Shown: positions 44,133 through 53,782, numbered from the stretch's first letter. The stretch: 64,000 nucleotides of DNA from Paenibacillus pectinilyticus (GCF_001700435.1 NZ_LYPC01000012.1:124001-188000), one strand, 5' to 3'. The notes: generated by a model not told the origin, from the letters alone. Translations and numbers: made by a program.

Positions 44133-45080
44133 ATGAGAATATTAGTTTTTGGAGCGGGCGTTTTAGGCAGTTATCTTGCTCATTCGCTCGTGCGTGGGGA
44201 TAACGATGTCACCGTGCTAGCGAGAGGTAAGCGAGCTGAACAGCTGGAGCGTGACGGGCTAGTTATTCGCCATTATTTTCAGCGTAAAACGACAGTGGAT
44301 AAGGTTAAAGTCATTCGTGCACTGCAACCTGATGATACCTACGATCTCATTTTTGTGGTGATGAAATATAATGATTTCCCGACCGTGTTATCGATACTAG
44401 CTGAGAATGAGAGCAGCAATATCGTGCTTGTTGGCAATAATGCGGATGCGCATGGCATGCAAAGGTTTCTTTTAGAAAATAGTCAGGGTACCAAAAATGT
44501 TGCTTTCGGTTTTCAGTTAAGCGGTGGGATTAGAGAGGCTAGTGGTCGCATGATCTGCATCCGCGGAGGCGGGCAAATGGTGCTGGGGAGTCTGAACGGA
44601 GAGATACCTTTTAAGGCTCAGCTGGAACGTGCTTTTAAGCAGGCTAAGTATAAATTGACCTATGAGGCAGACATGGACGCTTGGCTGAAGAGTCATATCG
44701 TTCTGATTGTCGCAATGAATGCGATTCTCTATCTGAACAACGGTGATGTGAAAAAGGTAGCGAAGAACAAGAAGCACCTTAAGCAAGCGATCTCTGCGAT
44801 GGTTGAAGGTTTTGCCATGTTGGAGAAACTGGGCTATGCCTTAATTCCCGCTGGTCAGGCTAAAATGATTCGTAAATACCGATACGCGGTCTATCTCGGA
44901 CTGAAATTGTATCATCGGTTACCCTTTGCCAAATTGGTGGATGGGTCCTATGCGGAGATTGTGGCTTTGCTGGACTCTTTCGATCCTTTGAAGCGGCAAG
45001 CCATGCTGCCCATGCCTAATTGGGATGAGCTGGAACAACAATCAGTTGCCAAGTTTAAACGCGAGCGTTCATCGTTATAA
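44133..45080 (+). CDS. Ketopantoate reductase / PanE-like dehydrogenase
   Basis: This 315-residue NAD(P)-binding protein has the Rossmann start MRILVFGAGVLGSYLAH and the ApbA/PanE pattern, including VVMKYNDF near residue 73 and the LVGNNADAHGMQ segment near 95. It reduces 2-dehydropantoate or a related keto acid, but many members in soil bacteria are not PanE itself. The ATG at 44133 has GGAGG nine bases upstream. It may be controlled by the divergent TetR. Confidence 0.8.
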   Translation: MRILVFGAGVLGSYLAHSLVRGDNDVTVLARGKRAEQLERDGLVIRHYFQRKTTVDKVKVIRALQPDDTYDLIFVVMKYNDFPTVLSILAENESSNIVLVGNNADAHGMQRFLLENSQGTKNVAFGFQLSGGIREASGRMICIRGGGQMVLGSLNGEIPFKAQLERAFKQAKYKLTYEADMDAWLKSHIVLIVAMNAILYLNNGDVKKVAKNKKHLKQAISAMVEGFAMLEKLGYALIPAGQAKMIRKYRYAVYLGLKLYHRLPFAKLVDGSYAEIVALLDSFDPLKRQAMLPMPNWDELEQQSVAKFKRERSSL

Positions 45081-45175
45081 AATGAAAAGACAGCCAGAGA
45101 CATCCATTACGGGTGACTTTGGCTGTTTCATTAACTTTAGCAGGGCCAGGAAGGTTGTAGCTGCGCTCACTCGGC

Positions 45176-45568
45176 TTAGGCAAATTGCTTCCGTAACGCC
45201 TCCGGCGCCTCCCGACTCGTACGCGTAGTGCTGTCCATTGTCACACTGGTGACAAGCGCATCCGCACAGAGGTCGCCTTGTTCATTACGAATTTCTTGCT
45301 GAAGGACGTAGCTGGATCGGCCAATTCGCTCAGGACGACAGCTAACGGTTAAGTGCTCGCCTTGTTTGCATTCTTTTTTATAATTAACGTTAATATTGAC
45401 AGTCACGGTTTGAATGCCGAGTGCGCCAAATGTCTCGTAAGAAAGCGCGCAGGCCTCATACCATTCCTCACGTCCCCATTCGAGGTACTCCAAATATTTG
45501 GCATTATTCACATGACCATTGACATCAATCTCTGTGGAGCGGACGATGATCGGCAGTTTGGTTTCCAT
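45176..45568 (-). CDS. Acyl-CoA thioesterase, 4HBT (YbgC/FadM-like)
   Basis: This 130-residue hot-dog-fold enzyme hydrolyses acyl-CoA thioesters. The signature RSTEIDVNGHVNNAKYLEYLEWGREEW places the catalytic Asp at about residue 15, and HLTV and YVLQQE strands follow. AAGGAGA lies upstream of the ATG. Substrate length is not deducible. It converges with the PanE-like gene; the 95-bp spacer holds a long-loop hairpin (CAGCCA and TGGCTG, near 45092-45125). Confidence 0.88.
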   Translation of the reverse strand: METKLPIIVRSTEIDVNGHVNNAKYLEYLEWGREEWYEACALSYETFGALGIQTVTVNINVNYKKECKQGEHLTVSCRPERIGRSSYVLQQEIRNEQGDLCADALVTSVTMDSTTRTSREAPEALRKQFA

Positions 45569-45705
45569 AAGGTAGGTCTCCTTCTCCTTTATAGGCTAAA
45601 TCGATCTAAAAAATTCTCACAAATTGTTGAACCCATTCAGTGGACGTATTGCAAGTTGTATTTCATGCAGCATTATCGTTAGACAAACGATTAAACGGGA
45701 GTGAA

Positions 45706-45832
45706 TGTTGTATCTTGTACAACAATAATGGCTGAAGTTCTCCTGAAACCCCAAAACTGTCTCATTCATGCTGTAAGAAATACAACATTCGTCCGCATAT
45801 AGCTATATTCGAAGCATAATGTTGTACAACAT
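45706..45832. promoter_or_regulatory. Cluster of TGTTGTACAACA-type palindromes
   Basis: Within the 520-bp spacer between the thioesterase gene and fumC, TGTTGTA-TCT-TGTACAACA lies at 45706-45724 and the perfect TGTTGTACAACA at 45820-45831, with an ATACAACATT half site near 45780-45789. This looks like operator DNA for a GntR- or MarR-like repressor, but no matching regulator is adjacent. No gene is supported between 45569 and 46091. Confidence 0.55.
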
Positions 45833-46091
45833 ACAACTTGGGTTTTAGGAGAGATCAGGTAGTGTCAGGGAGTTACAAGTAGACCATACTGAGAATAGCT
45901 GAAGTTGTAGTTGTTAGGTGAAAATGTCCATTTTCCTCATTATAGCTCTTCACTCGCTTAGATAACCAGTCACGACTCATAAGGCTCCAACATTTGGGGA
46001 AACTATGCGTTGCTTGTTAGTAGTTTGAAATGGACCAAGTAGGGGTACTATTCATCAGAAGATGAAGGCTGACCAATAGAGGAGGAAACGT

Positions 46092-47480
46092 ATGACACAA
46101 GAATACCGGATGGAGCGCGATACCATGGGGGAGATCAGAGTACCTGTGGATAAGCTATGGGGGGCACAGACCCAGCGCAGTTTTGAGAATTTTAAAATTG
46201 GCACGGAGCGAATGCCGCCGAGGCTGATTAGTGCTTTTGCGCAGCTCAAAAAAGCAGCCGCTCACGTCAACCGCGACCTAGGCGGCTTGCCGCCGGAGAA
46301 AGCGGAGGCGATCTCGCAGGCCGCCGATGAAATCGTGCAAGGCCGCTGGAACGACGAGTTCCCGCTCGTCGTCTGGCAGACGGGCAGCGGGACGCAGTCG
46401 AACATGAACGTCAACGAGGTGGTCGCCCACCGAGGCAATGAACTGCTCGGGGAGGGCGCTGCGCGCATCCATCCCAACGATGACGTGAATCGTTCGCAGA
46501 GCTCGAACGATACGTTCCCGACCGCGATGCACGTAGCCGGCGTCGTCGCGGTGGAGCAAGAGCTGCTGCCTGCGCTCGAATTGCTGCAGGCAACGCTCCA
46601 CACCAAGATGACGGCCTTCGCCGACATCGTTAAGATCGGCCGCACCCACCTGCAGGATGCCACCCCGCTGACGCTGGGGCAGGAGATCAGCGGGTGGTGG
46701 GCCATGCTCGACAACACGGCGCATATGGTGCGCAACGCCGTCGACACGATGCGCGAGCTCGCGATCGGCGGCACCGCCGTCGGCACGGGGCTGAACGCGC
46801 ATCCCGAATTCGGCGCCCGCGTCGCCGAAGCCTTAACCCGCGAGACGGGCACACGTTTCGTCTCGGCCGAGAACAAGTATCATGCGCTGACCAGCCATGA
46901 TCAGATCGTTTACGCCCACGGCGCGCTGAAGGCGCTGGCGGCGAACTTGATGAAGATAGCCAACGATGTTCGCTGGCTATCGAGCGGCCCCCGCTGCGGA
47001 ATCGGCGAAATCACGATTCCGGAGAACGAGCCCGGCAGCTCGATTATGCCGGGTAAGGTCAACCCGACGCAGAGCGAAGCGATGACGATGGTCGTGTGCC
47101 AGGTGATGGGCAACGATGCGGCCATCGGCTTCGCCGCTAGCCAAGGCAATTTCGAGCTGAACGTGTTCAAGCCCGTGATCATACACAACTTCCTGCAGTC
47201 CGTGCGGCTGCTGGCGGATAGCATGCGCTCGTTCAACGACCATTGCCTCGCGGGAATGGAGCCGAATCGCGCGGTGATCCAGCGCAATCTGGAGCAATCG
47301 CTCATGCTGGTCACGGCGCTCAACCCGTATATCGGGTATGAGAAGGCCGCCAGCATTGCGAAGCAAGCGCACAAAGAGGGGCTGACACTGAAGGAGTCAG
47401 CGGTGCGAAGCGGCCATTTGACCGCAGAGCAGTTCGACGAGTACGTCAAACCAGCGGATATGGTGCATCCGAAGGCATAA
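46092..47480 (+). CDS. fumC: Class II fumarate hydratase
   Basis: FumC hydrates fumarate to malate in the TCA cycle without an iron-sulfur cluster. The 462-residue length and the motifs [14 protein letters not shown] (about residue 97), [12 protein letters not shown] (about 136), [16 protein letters not shown] (about 183) and the family signature [13 protein letters not shown] (about 315) are all present. GAGGAGG precedes the ATG. The gene is distinctly GC-rich after its first ~150 bp. A perfect terminator follows. Confidence 0.96.
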   Translation: MTQEYRMERDTMGEIRVPVDKLWGAQTQRSFENFKIGTERMPPRLISAFAQLKKAAAHVNRDLGGLPPEKAEAISQAADEIVQGRWNDEFPLVVWQTGSGTQSNMNVNEVVAHRGNELLGEGAARIHPNDDVNRSQSSNDTFPTAMHVAGVVAVEQELLPALELLQATLHTKMTAFADIVKIGRTHLQDATPLTLGQEISGWWAMLDNTAHMVRNAVDTMRELAIGGTAVGTGLNAHPEFGARVAEALTRETGTRFVSAENKYHALTSHDQIVYAHGALKALAANLMKIANDVRWLSSGPRCGIGEITIPENEPGSSIMPGKVNPTQSEAMTMVVCQVMGNDAAIGFAASQGNFELNVFKPVIIHNFLQSVRLLADSMRSFNDHCLAGMEPNRAVIQRNLEQSLMLVTALNPYIGYEKAASIAKQAHKEGLTLKESAVRSGHLTAEQFDEYVKPADMVHPKA

Positions 47481-47484
47481 AGGG

Positions 47485-47521
47485 TAGGCAGCAGTTGCTT
47501 GACGACTGCTGCCTATTTATT
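47485..47521 (+). terminator. fumC terminator
   Basis: TAGGCAGCAGT pairs perfectly with ACTGCTGCCTA around a 9-nt loop and is followed by TTTATTTG. Confidence 0.9.
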
Positions 47522-47828
47522 TGCATGTATGGGGAGATTCGCCCTGAGATGGAGATGAAGCTAGTGCGTGGATCTGAGTAGGTGGCAGTGTGAGGATAGG
47601 GGGACCTGACGGGTCAGTGTCTTTGCAATTTGAGCGAATTGTAGGCAGACATTCATACAGGAATGGTGTAATAGGGAGGAGAAACCTACTCCTACACATG
47701 TTCACTGCTGTGAATCATATAAGCCATCCACATGTGCGTATTCGCTCGAAATTTCCCGAAATCAGAGGAATAAGCACTTGCAGCGTGCGTATTCCCAAGA
47801 GATCACCCTCACCGGCGACAGTATGGGG

Positions 47829-48081
47829 CGAATAAGCACTCATGATGGTCCTATCTCCCGCAAGCCCCCGCATTTGTCTGTAATAAGCCCTCACGGAGGT
47901 CCTATCTCCCGCAGCCCTGCATTTATCTGCAATAAGCCCTCATGGAGGTCCTATCTTTCCGCAACCCCCCCATTTATCTGTAATAAGCACTCACGGAGGT
48001 CCTATTTCCCGCAAGCCCTGCATCTATCTGCGATAAGCCCTCACGGAGGTCCTATCTCCCACTCGCCCAAGCACTACCAGC
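47829..48081. repeat. Tandem 50-bp repeats (about five units)
   Basis: Units beginning near 47829, 47881, 47930, 47981 and 48031 share AATAAGCMCTCAYGGAGGTCCTATCTCCCGC and a GCATTTATCTG tail (written with ambiguity codes). Flanking degenerate units extend the region to about 48110. An ATAAGCAC...GTGCTTAT hairpin ends it. A dispersed copy lies at 38202-38226. Any long frame through this block is a product of the repeat. Confidence 0.8.
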
Positions 48082-48213
48082 CATAAGCACTCAACACGTG
48101 CTTATACGACAATTCTCCCTTCGCCCAGAAGGAACATGCCCACCCCATAGCGAAAATCAGAGTGATTATTGCTGGATTCCGCATGTCATCCTAGGCGCGA
48201 AAGGACGATTGAG

Positions 48214-49362
48214 ATGAAGATTACGAAGTTGGAACTGTTTAAGGTGCCACCACGCTGGTTATTTCTGAAGATCGAAACGGATGAAGGTATTTCAGGATGG
48301 GGCGAGCCCATTGTGGAAGGCAAGGCGGATACTGTCGCGGCGGCCGTCACGGAGATGAGCGATCTCATCATCGGCAGGGATCCGATGCGGATTGAAGATC
48401 TGTTTCAAGTGCTGTACCGCGGTGGGTTTTACCGGGGCGGACCGATACTAACAAGTGCGATCTCGGGCATCGAGCAAGCACTCTGGGATATTAAAGGCAA
48501 GTTCTATAACGCGCCTATTTATGACTTGCTGGGCGGCGCTTGCCGCGACCAGACACGGGTCTATTCCTGGATCGGCGGAGACAGGCCTAGTGATGTGGGG
48601 CAGGCTGCGAGGACACAGGTCGAAGCGGGATTCACTGCTGTGAAGATGAATGCGACAGAGGAGCTGCATTACATCGACTCCTTGAGCAAAGTGGATGCGG
48701 CTATCGCTCGTATTGCGGCAGTTCGCGAAGCCGTAGGGCGAGATGTGGGCATCGGGATTGATTTCCACGGCCGCGTACACAAGTCGATGGCCAAAATCAT
48801 CGTCAAAGAGCTAGAGCCCTTCCGGCCGATGTTCATCGAGGAGCCTGTATTGCCTGAGAATAACGAGGCGTTGCGGGAGATAGCTCGCTATACCTCTTGC
48901 CCAATTGCAACCGGGGAGCGTATGTATACCCGCTGGGGATTCAAGGAACTGCTCGCCCAAGGCTACGTCGACATTATCCAACCGGACGTTTCCCATGCTG
49001 GCGGCATTCTGGAAACACGCAAAATCGCCGCCATGGCAGAGGCTTATGACGTTGCGCTTGCACCGCACTGTCCGCTGGGCCCGATTGCATTGGCAGCGTG
49101 CCTGCAGTTGGATACCTGCTCGCCCAATGCGTTCATCCAAGAGCAAAGCCTAGGTATTCACTATAACAAGGGCAGTGATTTACTGGACTATTTGAAAGAT
49201 CCTGCCGTATTTCAATATGAGGCCGGCTTCGTCCGAAATCTGACAGCGCCAGGTCTTGGCATTGAAATCAACGAAGCGAAGGTTCGAGAAATGGCGGCTA
49301 TCGGCCATCAATGGAAAAATCCGCTCTGGCGTCAAGAAGATGGCACGGTAGCCGAGTGGTAA
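48214..49362 (+). CDS. dgoD: D-galactonate dehydratase
   Basis: This enolase-superfamily dehydratase makes 2-dehydro-3-deoxygalactonate from D-galactonate. The 382-residue length equals the E. coli enzyme. The N-terminal lid [20 protein letters not shown] and [20 protein letters not shown] are family blocks. Metal and catalytic residues appear in GIGIDFHGR (Asp and His, near residue 183), FIEEPV (Glu, near 208), TGERMY (Glu, near 235) and APHCPLGP (His, near 285). The ATG at 48214 follows AAAGGA. No galactonate kinase or aldolase is nearby. Confidence 0.92.
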   Translation: MKITKLELFKVPPRWLFLKIETDEGISGWGEPIVEGKADTVAAAVTEMSDLIIGRDPMRIEDLFQVLYRGGFYRGGPILTSAISGIEQALWDIKGKFYNAPIYDLLGGACRDQTRVYSWIGGDRPSDVGQAARTQVEAGFTAVKMNATEELHYIDSLSKVDAAIARIAAVREAVGRDVGIGIDFHGRVHKSMAKIIVKELEPFRPMFIEEPVLPENNEALREIARYTSCPIATGERMYTRWGFKELLAQGYVDIIQPDVSHAGGILETRKIAAMAEAYDVALAPHCPLGPIALAACLQLDTCSPNAFIQEQSLGIHYNKGSDLLDYLKDPAVFQYEAGFVRNLTAPGLGIEINEAKVREMAAIGHQWKNPLWRQEDGTVAEW

Positions 49363-49380
49363 TAGGGCGCTAGCCAAAAG

Positions 49381-49415
49381 AAAACACCTAATTCCCATCA
49401 GGAATTAGGTGTTTT
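49381..49415. terminator. Bidirectional terminator after dgoD
   Basis: AAAACACCTAATTCC and GGAATTAGGTGTTTT pair perfectly (15 bp) around a 5-nt loop, between convergent genes. Confidence 0.9.
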
Positions 49416-49450
49416 CTCCTTCTATCAACCCGGCTACAATTGCCGTCATT

Positions 49451-49864
49451 CTACTGAATTGGATCGGGAATCAGATCAATCTCGAGAAGCTCGCTGTTGG
49501 TTTTCATATGTTTCATTTCATTCCCAAGCTTTTTCATCTCACCGATATCCTGGGCCATGGACCCGTTATTGGCATCTTCCAATGATTTACCTGTTGAGCC
49601 GTTACATAGCTGCTCGAGTTCTATCAGTTTATCTAGAGCAGCCCGGCGAACTTGAAGCGGTACGAAGGTATTCCCTTCGAAATCCGCATCATGGAAGTGC
49701 ACAGTGGTGTTACCATGTTCAGAGGTTAAGGTTTTTAACGTTAACGGATAGGCAACGGAGGTGGCCCCGTTATAGATATCAATTCGGTACACGGATTTCT
49801 CCAAGTATTCGATTCGTTCTAATCCAAGGTCCGTAAGCTGGCGATGCAGGGTAATCTTATCCAT
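49451..49864 (-). CDS. Unknown protein in the YtxH operon
   Basis: This 137-residue soluble protein (MDKITLHRQLTDLGLERIEY) has mixed strands and helices and no Cys motif, signal or membrane segment. I do not recognise it. It lies 13 bp after the YtxH gene on the same strand, so it should share that gene's sigma-B-type promoter. GGGAGAGG precedes the ATG. Its role may be general-stress-related, by position only. Confidence 0.7.
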   Translation of the reverse strand: MDKITLHRQLTDLGLERIEYLEKSVYRIDIYNGATSVAYPLTLKTLTSEHGNTTVHFHDADFEGNTFVPLQVRRAALDKLIELEQLCNGSTGKSLEDANNGSMAQDIGEMKKLGNEMKHMKTNSELLEIDLIPDPIQ

Positions 49865-49877
49865 TGGAACCTCTCCC

Positions 49878-50228
49878 TTAATTTTTTTTATCTACAATTT
49901 CTGCCGTTTTTTGGCTGACATAATCGGCAATCGATTTTGATGTATCACTCACGGAGGAGGCAATCTCCTCTGTTTTATTACTCATTTTGGATGCGATGTC
50001 CTCCGTTTTATCACTTATTTTGGAGGTAACCTCATCTGTCTTTGAACATAAGGTAGAGGCAATCTCGGTTGTTTTATCCTGCCATGTGCGATACATACTC
50101 CAGATATTCTTACGCAGCTTCGCTCCTGTTTGAGGAGCTATTAGTAAGGAGGAGACAGCACCGATGGCACCGCCAATTACAAGACCTACCCATAATCCGC
50201 CTTTATTCGTTTCAACTGTTTCATTCAT
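49878..50228 (-). CDS. YtxH-domain general stress protein with 11-residue repeats
   Basis: This 116-residue protein has an N-terminal YtxH motif: one hydrophobic helix (LWVGLVIGGAIGAVSSLLIAP) followed by the QTGAKLRKNI basic segment. From about residue 50 the tail is six 11-residue repeats such as SKTDEVTSKIS, DKTEDIASKMS, NKTEEIASSVS and DTSKSIADYVS. This is the hendecad pattern of LEA-type desiccation proteins and amphipathic helices. A sigma-B-type promoter lies upstream, and AAAAGGAGA precedes the ATG. The protein is likely a membrane-anchored stress protein. Confidence 0.88.
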   Translation of the reverse strand: MNETVETNKGGLWVGLVIGGAIGAVSSLLIAPQTGAKLRKNIWSMYRTWQDKTTEIASTLCSKTDEVTSKISDKTEDIASKMSNKTEEIASSVSDTSKSIADYVSQKTAEIVDKKN

Positions 50229-50281
50229 ACGTCATCTCTCCTTTTAATCAAGTATAAGGTAACGAGCTCTCTTACTTGTTT

Positions 50282-50307
50282 GTACCCTGCTAGCGAAATG
50301 TTGAAAC
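50282..50307 (-). promoter_or_regulatory. Sigma-B-type promoter of the YtxH operon
   Basis: On the minus strand GTTTCA (50307-50302), 14 nt and GGGTAC (50287-50282), about 55 bp upstream of the YtxH start. Confidence 0.75.
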
Positions 50308-50354
50308 AGGAACACGATAAGTTTCTAACTATTTGCAAAATTCCCCCCAGTCTG

Positions 50355-50378
50355 GTTGAATTGTCTCAGCTAGGGTTA
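50355..50378 (+). promoter_or_regulatory. Weak sigma-B-like promoter for the phosphatase gene
   Basis: GTTGAA (50355-50360), 12 nt and GGGTTA (50373-50378), about 80 bp upstream of the PP2C gene. It departs from the GTTTCA-N14-GGGTA pattern seen at the other sites, so support is moderate. Confidence 0.35.
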
Positions 50379-50458
50379 TAGGATAGTAGGATAGACGATT
50401 GGAAGTAGATTCTGGCGTTGCCTACTATTTTACTTATTTACCCGAAAGGGGTTAGCGT

Positions 50459-51595
50459 ATGAGTATCGTGATTGTGGATGATAATGCAACGAATTTATTA
50501 ATCATTGAAAAGATTTTGAATAAAGCTGGTTATGCAGATTTAATTGCCGTCTCCTCAGCTAAGGAACTCTATAACGTGTTAGGTATGGATGTATCCGACG
50601 AGGTGGAAGTAACCGTTGACCTCATTCTCATGGATATGATGATGCCGGAGATCGATGGGGTCGAAGCGTGCCGTACGGTGCAAGCCGATGAGCGGTTCAA
50701 GGATATTCCTATTATTTTCGTAACGGCGATGGGGGATTCGAATAAGCTGGCGGAAGCGCTGGATGCGGGAGCATTGGACTACGTCATGAAGCCCATCAAC
50801 AAGGTGGAGCTGCTTGCCCGAATTCGTTCTACGCTTCGCTTGAAATATGAGAAGGATTGGCACAAAGAGCGAGATAAGCGGATCAAATATGAGCTTGATT
50901 TGGCTAAACAGATTCAATTGAGTGTGCTTAGCAGTCCGCTGAAGAATGATCATATCGAAATTTCAGCTGTGTATAAGCCTTCTTCTGAACTTGCGGGTGA
51001 TTTCTATGCGTGGTACCCGATAGGTCCTCACCGGTATGGCATTATTTTGCTGGATATGATGGGACATGGCATCTCTTCTTCGCTCGTGTGTATGTACATC
51101 TATTCTGCATTGAAGGATACGATCACGGGGGTTTGCGAGCCGATTCGTGTTATGCAGGAGTTAAATCGGCGAATGAATCAGCTGCATATCACGGATAGCT
51201 TGATTAATTATTATTTTACGGCGATCTACATGGTTCTTGATACGGAGAAGCGTACGATCGATTATGTGAACGCGGGACATCCCGCTGGCGTTGCGTTGCT
51301 GGATGGTAAAGTGGCGTTGCTGACTGAAGGCTGTTGTGCGATTGGTTTTTTTGATCATATCGAAATTACCCAAGGTCATGCCACTTACGAGAAGCAAGCC
51401 CAAATTGTCCTATTTACGGATGGTTTAACGGAATGGATTGAGGATGAAGAGCATGACGGTATTGCTGAAATTATGGGCAGTCTCAAGGAACTGTCCACAC
51501 ATGATCCGGAAGGGCTGATTGAACGTATTGTTCCTTCTGCCAAAAGCGGTTCCCCGCAGGATGATATGTGCCTAGTGATGATTACAGCTCCATAA
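50459..51595 (+). CDS. Response regulator-PP2C phosphatase (RsbU/RsbP-like)
   Basis: This is a 378-residue regulator of partner switching. A receiver domain occupies about residues 1-125 (VIVDDNATN start, phospho-Asp in ILMDMMMPEIDG, Lys in YVMKPINK). A SpoIIE-type PP2C domain follows, with the metal-binding SSELAGDFYAWY and LLDMMGHGISS and a C-terminal IVLFTDGLTEW and QDDMCLVMI. Such phosphatases remove phosphate from an STAS antagonist so that it frees a sigma factor. Location beside sigB and two rsbV-rsbW pairs supports that. The ATG follows AAAGGGG. Confidence 0.93.
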   Translation: MSIVIVDDNATNLLIIEKILNKAGYADLIAVSSAKELYNVLGMDVSDEVEVTVDLILMDMMMPEIDGVEACRTVQADERFKDIPIIFVTAMGDSNKLAEALDAGALDYVMKPINKVELLARIRSTLRLKYEKDWHKERDKRIKYELDLAKQIQLSVLSSPLKNDHIEISAVYKPSSELAGDFYAWYPIGPHRYGIILLDMMGHGISSSLVCMYIYSALKDTITGVCEPIRVMQELNRRMNQLHITDSLINYYFTAIYMVLDTEKRTIDYVNAGHPAGVALLDGKVALLTEGCCAIGFFDHIEITQGHATYEKQAQIVLFTDGLTEWIEDEEHDGIAEIMGSLKELSTHDPEGLIERIVPSAKSGSPQDDMCLVMITAP

Positions 51596-51604
51596 GCTTC
51601 TAAC

Positions 51605-51646
51605 GCGCAAGTATATTCCCTCGTGGAGTAAACTTGCGCATTTTTG
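51605..51646 (+). terminator. Terminator after the PP2C gene
   Basis: GCGCAAGT and ACTTGCGC arms around a 19-nt loop, followed by five T. Confidence 0.75.
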
Positions 51647-51713
51647 TTTCAATGTCACATTTTGCGTGTAAGAAGATGTAGGTAATGGAACCTATCTCGC
51701 ACGAAAGGATGAG

Positions 51714-52928
51714 ATGATGATGAGGAAGCAGGAATGTGTAGCGATGTTATTAGCTGGAGGTGAGGGCTCAAGGTTGAGTCCATTAACCAAGCATATTGCC
51801 AAGCCGGCCGTACATTTTGGCGGAAAATACCGAATTATTGATTTCTCTTTGAGCAATTGTCATCATTCAGGCATCCATACGGTTGGCGTACTGACGCAGT
51901 ACAAGCCCGCCGCCCTTCATGCCCATATTGGAAATGGGGAAACGTGGGGAATGGCGAGCGATCAAGGCGGACTCTCTATTTTGGAAAGAAAAGAGGGCGC
52001 ACCTAATGCTTATTTGGGTACGGCTGATGCGATTTATCAGAACGAAGCGTTCATTCAATCTTACGATCCCGCCTATGTGTTAATTCTTTCGGGCGATCAT
52101 ATTTACAACATGGACTACCGAGCCATGCTGGCCCATCATCAAGCAACAGGCGCTGTGGCTACGATTGCTGTTACGCCTGTTCCGATGAAGGAAGCAAGCC
52201 GATTCGGTATTATCAGCACGGATGCGGAGCACCGGATTACCGATTTTGCGGAAAAGCCTAGTAAGCCAGCAAGTCATTTGGCTTCTATGGGCGTTTATCT
52301 TTTTAATTGGGACATGCTTCAAAAGGTCTTATTGCAGGATGCGGCCGATGGGACCTCAAGCCATGATTTTGGCCATGATATCATCCCTCAGCTGTTAGCT
52401 GCTGGCGAACATTTATCCGCTTACCCGTTTGATGGCTATTGGAAGGATGTCGGTACCCTGGCTAGTCTATGGGAATCGCACATGGATATACTGGGATATA
52501 CCCCTCAGCTGGAATTGGAATCCGAGCAATGGTCTGTTATGACGCCCAAGCGATACGAGGCCAATGGCTACGTTGGGATCAATGCTAGAGTGAATAATGC
52601 TTGGATTAGTGACAGCAGTCGAATAGAGGGTAATGTTAGTCATTCCGTCGTGTCGGATGGGGTGAGTTTGGGGGCGCATAGCAGGGTAATCAACAGTGTG
52701 ATTATGCCCGGTGTCCAAATTGGCAAGCATGCACAAGTCCTTAATGCCATCGTTGGCGAGGGTGCAATCATTAAGGATGGCGCCATTGTAGGAAATCTAG
52801 GCGATACTAGCATTACGGTCATCCCGGAGAAAACGGTGATCGGAAGACATTACGCTGCTCAGGTGGCGGTACCCGGCAGGCGTCATAGAGGACAAACCGG
52901 ATTGGTTAGCGAAGGGTACCGTGCGTAG
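51714..52928 (+). CDS. glgC: Glucose-1-phosphate adenylyltransferase
   Basis: GlgC makes ADP-glucose from ATP and glucose 1-phosphate, the first step of glycogen synthesis. The 404-residue protein has the nucleotidyltransferase N-terminus ([24 protein letters not shown]), the [10 protein letters not shown] and [11 protein letters not shown] motifs, FAEKP near residue 182, and a C-terminal left-handed beta helix of hexapeptide repeats. No other glg gene is present nearby, which is unusual, as glgC, glgD and glgA commonly cluster. The start may be any of three ATGs at 51714-51720. Confidence 0.92.
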   Translation: MMMRKQECVAMLLAGGEGSRLSPLTKHIAKPAVHFGGKYRIIDFSLSNCHHSGIHTVGVLTQYKPAALHAHIGNGETWGMASDQGGLSILERKEGAPNAYLGTADAIYQNEAFIQSYDPAYVLILSGDHIYNMDYRAMLAHHQATGAVATIAVTPVPMKEASRFGIISTDAEHRITDFAEKPSKPASHLASMGVYLFNWDMLQKVLLQDAADGTSSHDFGHDIIPQLLAAGEHLSAYPFDGYWKDVGTLASLWESHMDILGYTPQLELESEQWSVMTPKRYEANGYVGINARVNNAWISDSSRIEGNVSHSVVSDGVSLGAHSRVINSVIMPGVQIGKHAQVLNAIVGEGAIIKDGAIVGNLGDTSITVIPEKTVIGRHYAAQVAVPGRRHRGQTGLVSEGYRA

Positions 52929-53006
52929 CGCAAATCGCAAGATGAACTTGTATAAAGGTGCATGACTTGTTACTATTTAGGAAATGACGAATAGGGAGTG
53001 TGGCTC

Positions 53007-53339
53007 ATGTCAACGGACAAATTCCAGGTAGATCAAGAAGAATCGGAGAATACGATACAGCTTCATGTTCGTGGGGAGTTAGATTTGGCAGCGGCGCAAG
53101 CATTCCGTCAAGTACTGGAAGCTGTTATTCATCGGGAAGACAAAGAACTTATCTTTAATTTGAGGCAGTTAACTTATATCGATAGCACTGGCATTGGCAT
53201 TGTGGTCTCTACATTGAAGCTTCGTGATGAGCTGAAGGCTCCATTCGCTGTGCGGGACATTCCGGCAGGCATTAGAAAGCTTTTTGACCTGACGGGCATT
53301 TCGGGATTTCTCAAAGAAGGGGTCGAAGGCAGCGCATGA
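53007..53339 (+). CDS. STAS anti-anti-sigma factor (RsbV paralogue 1)
   Basis: This is a 110-residue STAS-domain antagonist. The phosphorylatable Ser lies in YIDSTGIG near residue 56, flanked by strands typical of RsbV/SpoIIAA. Unphosphorylated antagonists bind an RsbW-type kinase and release its sigma factor. The ATG at 53007 follows GGGAG by eight bases. Its stop codon overlaps the next gene's start (ATGA), so it is coupled to an RsbW-like gene. No sigma gene follows this pair. Confidence 0.9.
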   Translation: MSTDKFQVDQEESENTIQLHVRGELDLAAAQAFRQVLEAVIHREDKELIFNLRQLTYIDSTGIGIVVSTLKLRDELKAPFAVRDIPAGIRKLFDLTGISGFLKEGVEGSA

Positions 53340-53782
53340 ACGTCATTCGCTTACACATCCCTGCAGCGGCGGAATATTTAGAAATCGTCAGGCTCAGCTT
53401 ATATGGGACAGCGACGAAGCTGGGTTTCTCTTATGAGGATATCGAAGATATGAAAGTAGCCGTGTCCGAAGCTTGTACAACGGCGATTCTTCATGCAGAG
53501 CCAGGAGCTGAAGCGGGACATATTGATATCAGCTATGAGTTGGGCGATGATTGGCTGCGAGTAACAGTAAAAGATAGCGGTGTAAGCCATGAGGCTTACG
53601 CCTCTGAGCAGCAAACGGGACCTTACACAGGCACAACACCAAGCGAACTCAATGCAGATCGTCTTGGTGTTTATCTCATGGAGGCGTTGATGGACGAAGT
53701 AGAGATGACTACATCGGACGAAGGAACTGAAGTTACGCTAGTTAAATATTTACAAAGCAAAAACCACGGAATGACGGAGTAA
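53336..53782 (+). CDS. RsbW-like protein with degenerate kinase N-box
   Basis: This 148-residue protein aligns with RsbW along its full length (AEYLEIVRLSLYG, GFSYEDIEDMKVAVSEAC). In the nucleotide-binding N-box the canonical Asn before Ala-Ile/Val is Thr here (EACTTAILHAE, against EACNNAILHAY in the second copy). The later Gly-rich motif reads ADRLGVYLM rather than GGLGLFLM. These changes suggest weak or lost kinase activity, while binding of an STAS partner may persist. It overlaps the STAS gene by four bases and is followed by a terminator. Confidence 0.88.
   Translation: MNVIRLHIPAAAEYLEIVRLSLYGTATKLGFSYEDIEDMKVAVSEACTTAILHAEPGAEAGHIDISYELGDDWLRVTVKDSGVSHEAYASEQQTGPYTGTTPSELNADRLGVYLMEALMDEVEMTTSDEGTEVTLVKYLQSKNHGMTE

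Noticed and set aside
47778-48086. A 102-codon frame on the plus strand
   Set aside because: It lies entirely in the 50-bp repeat block and repeats its own peptide.
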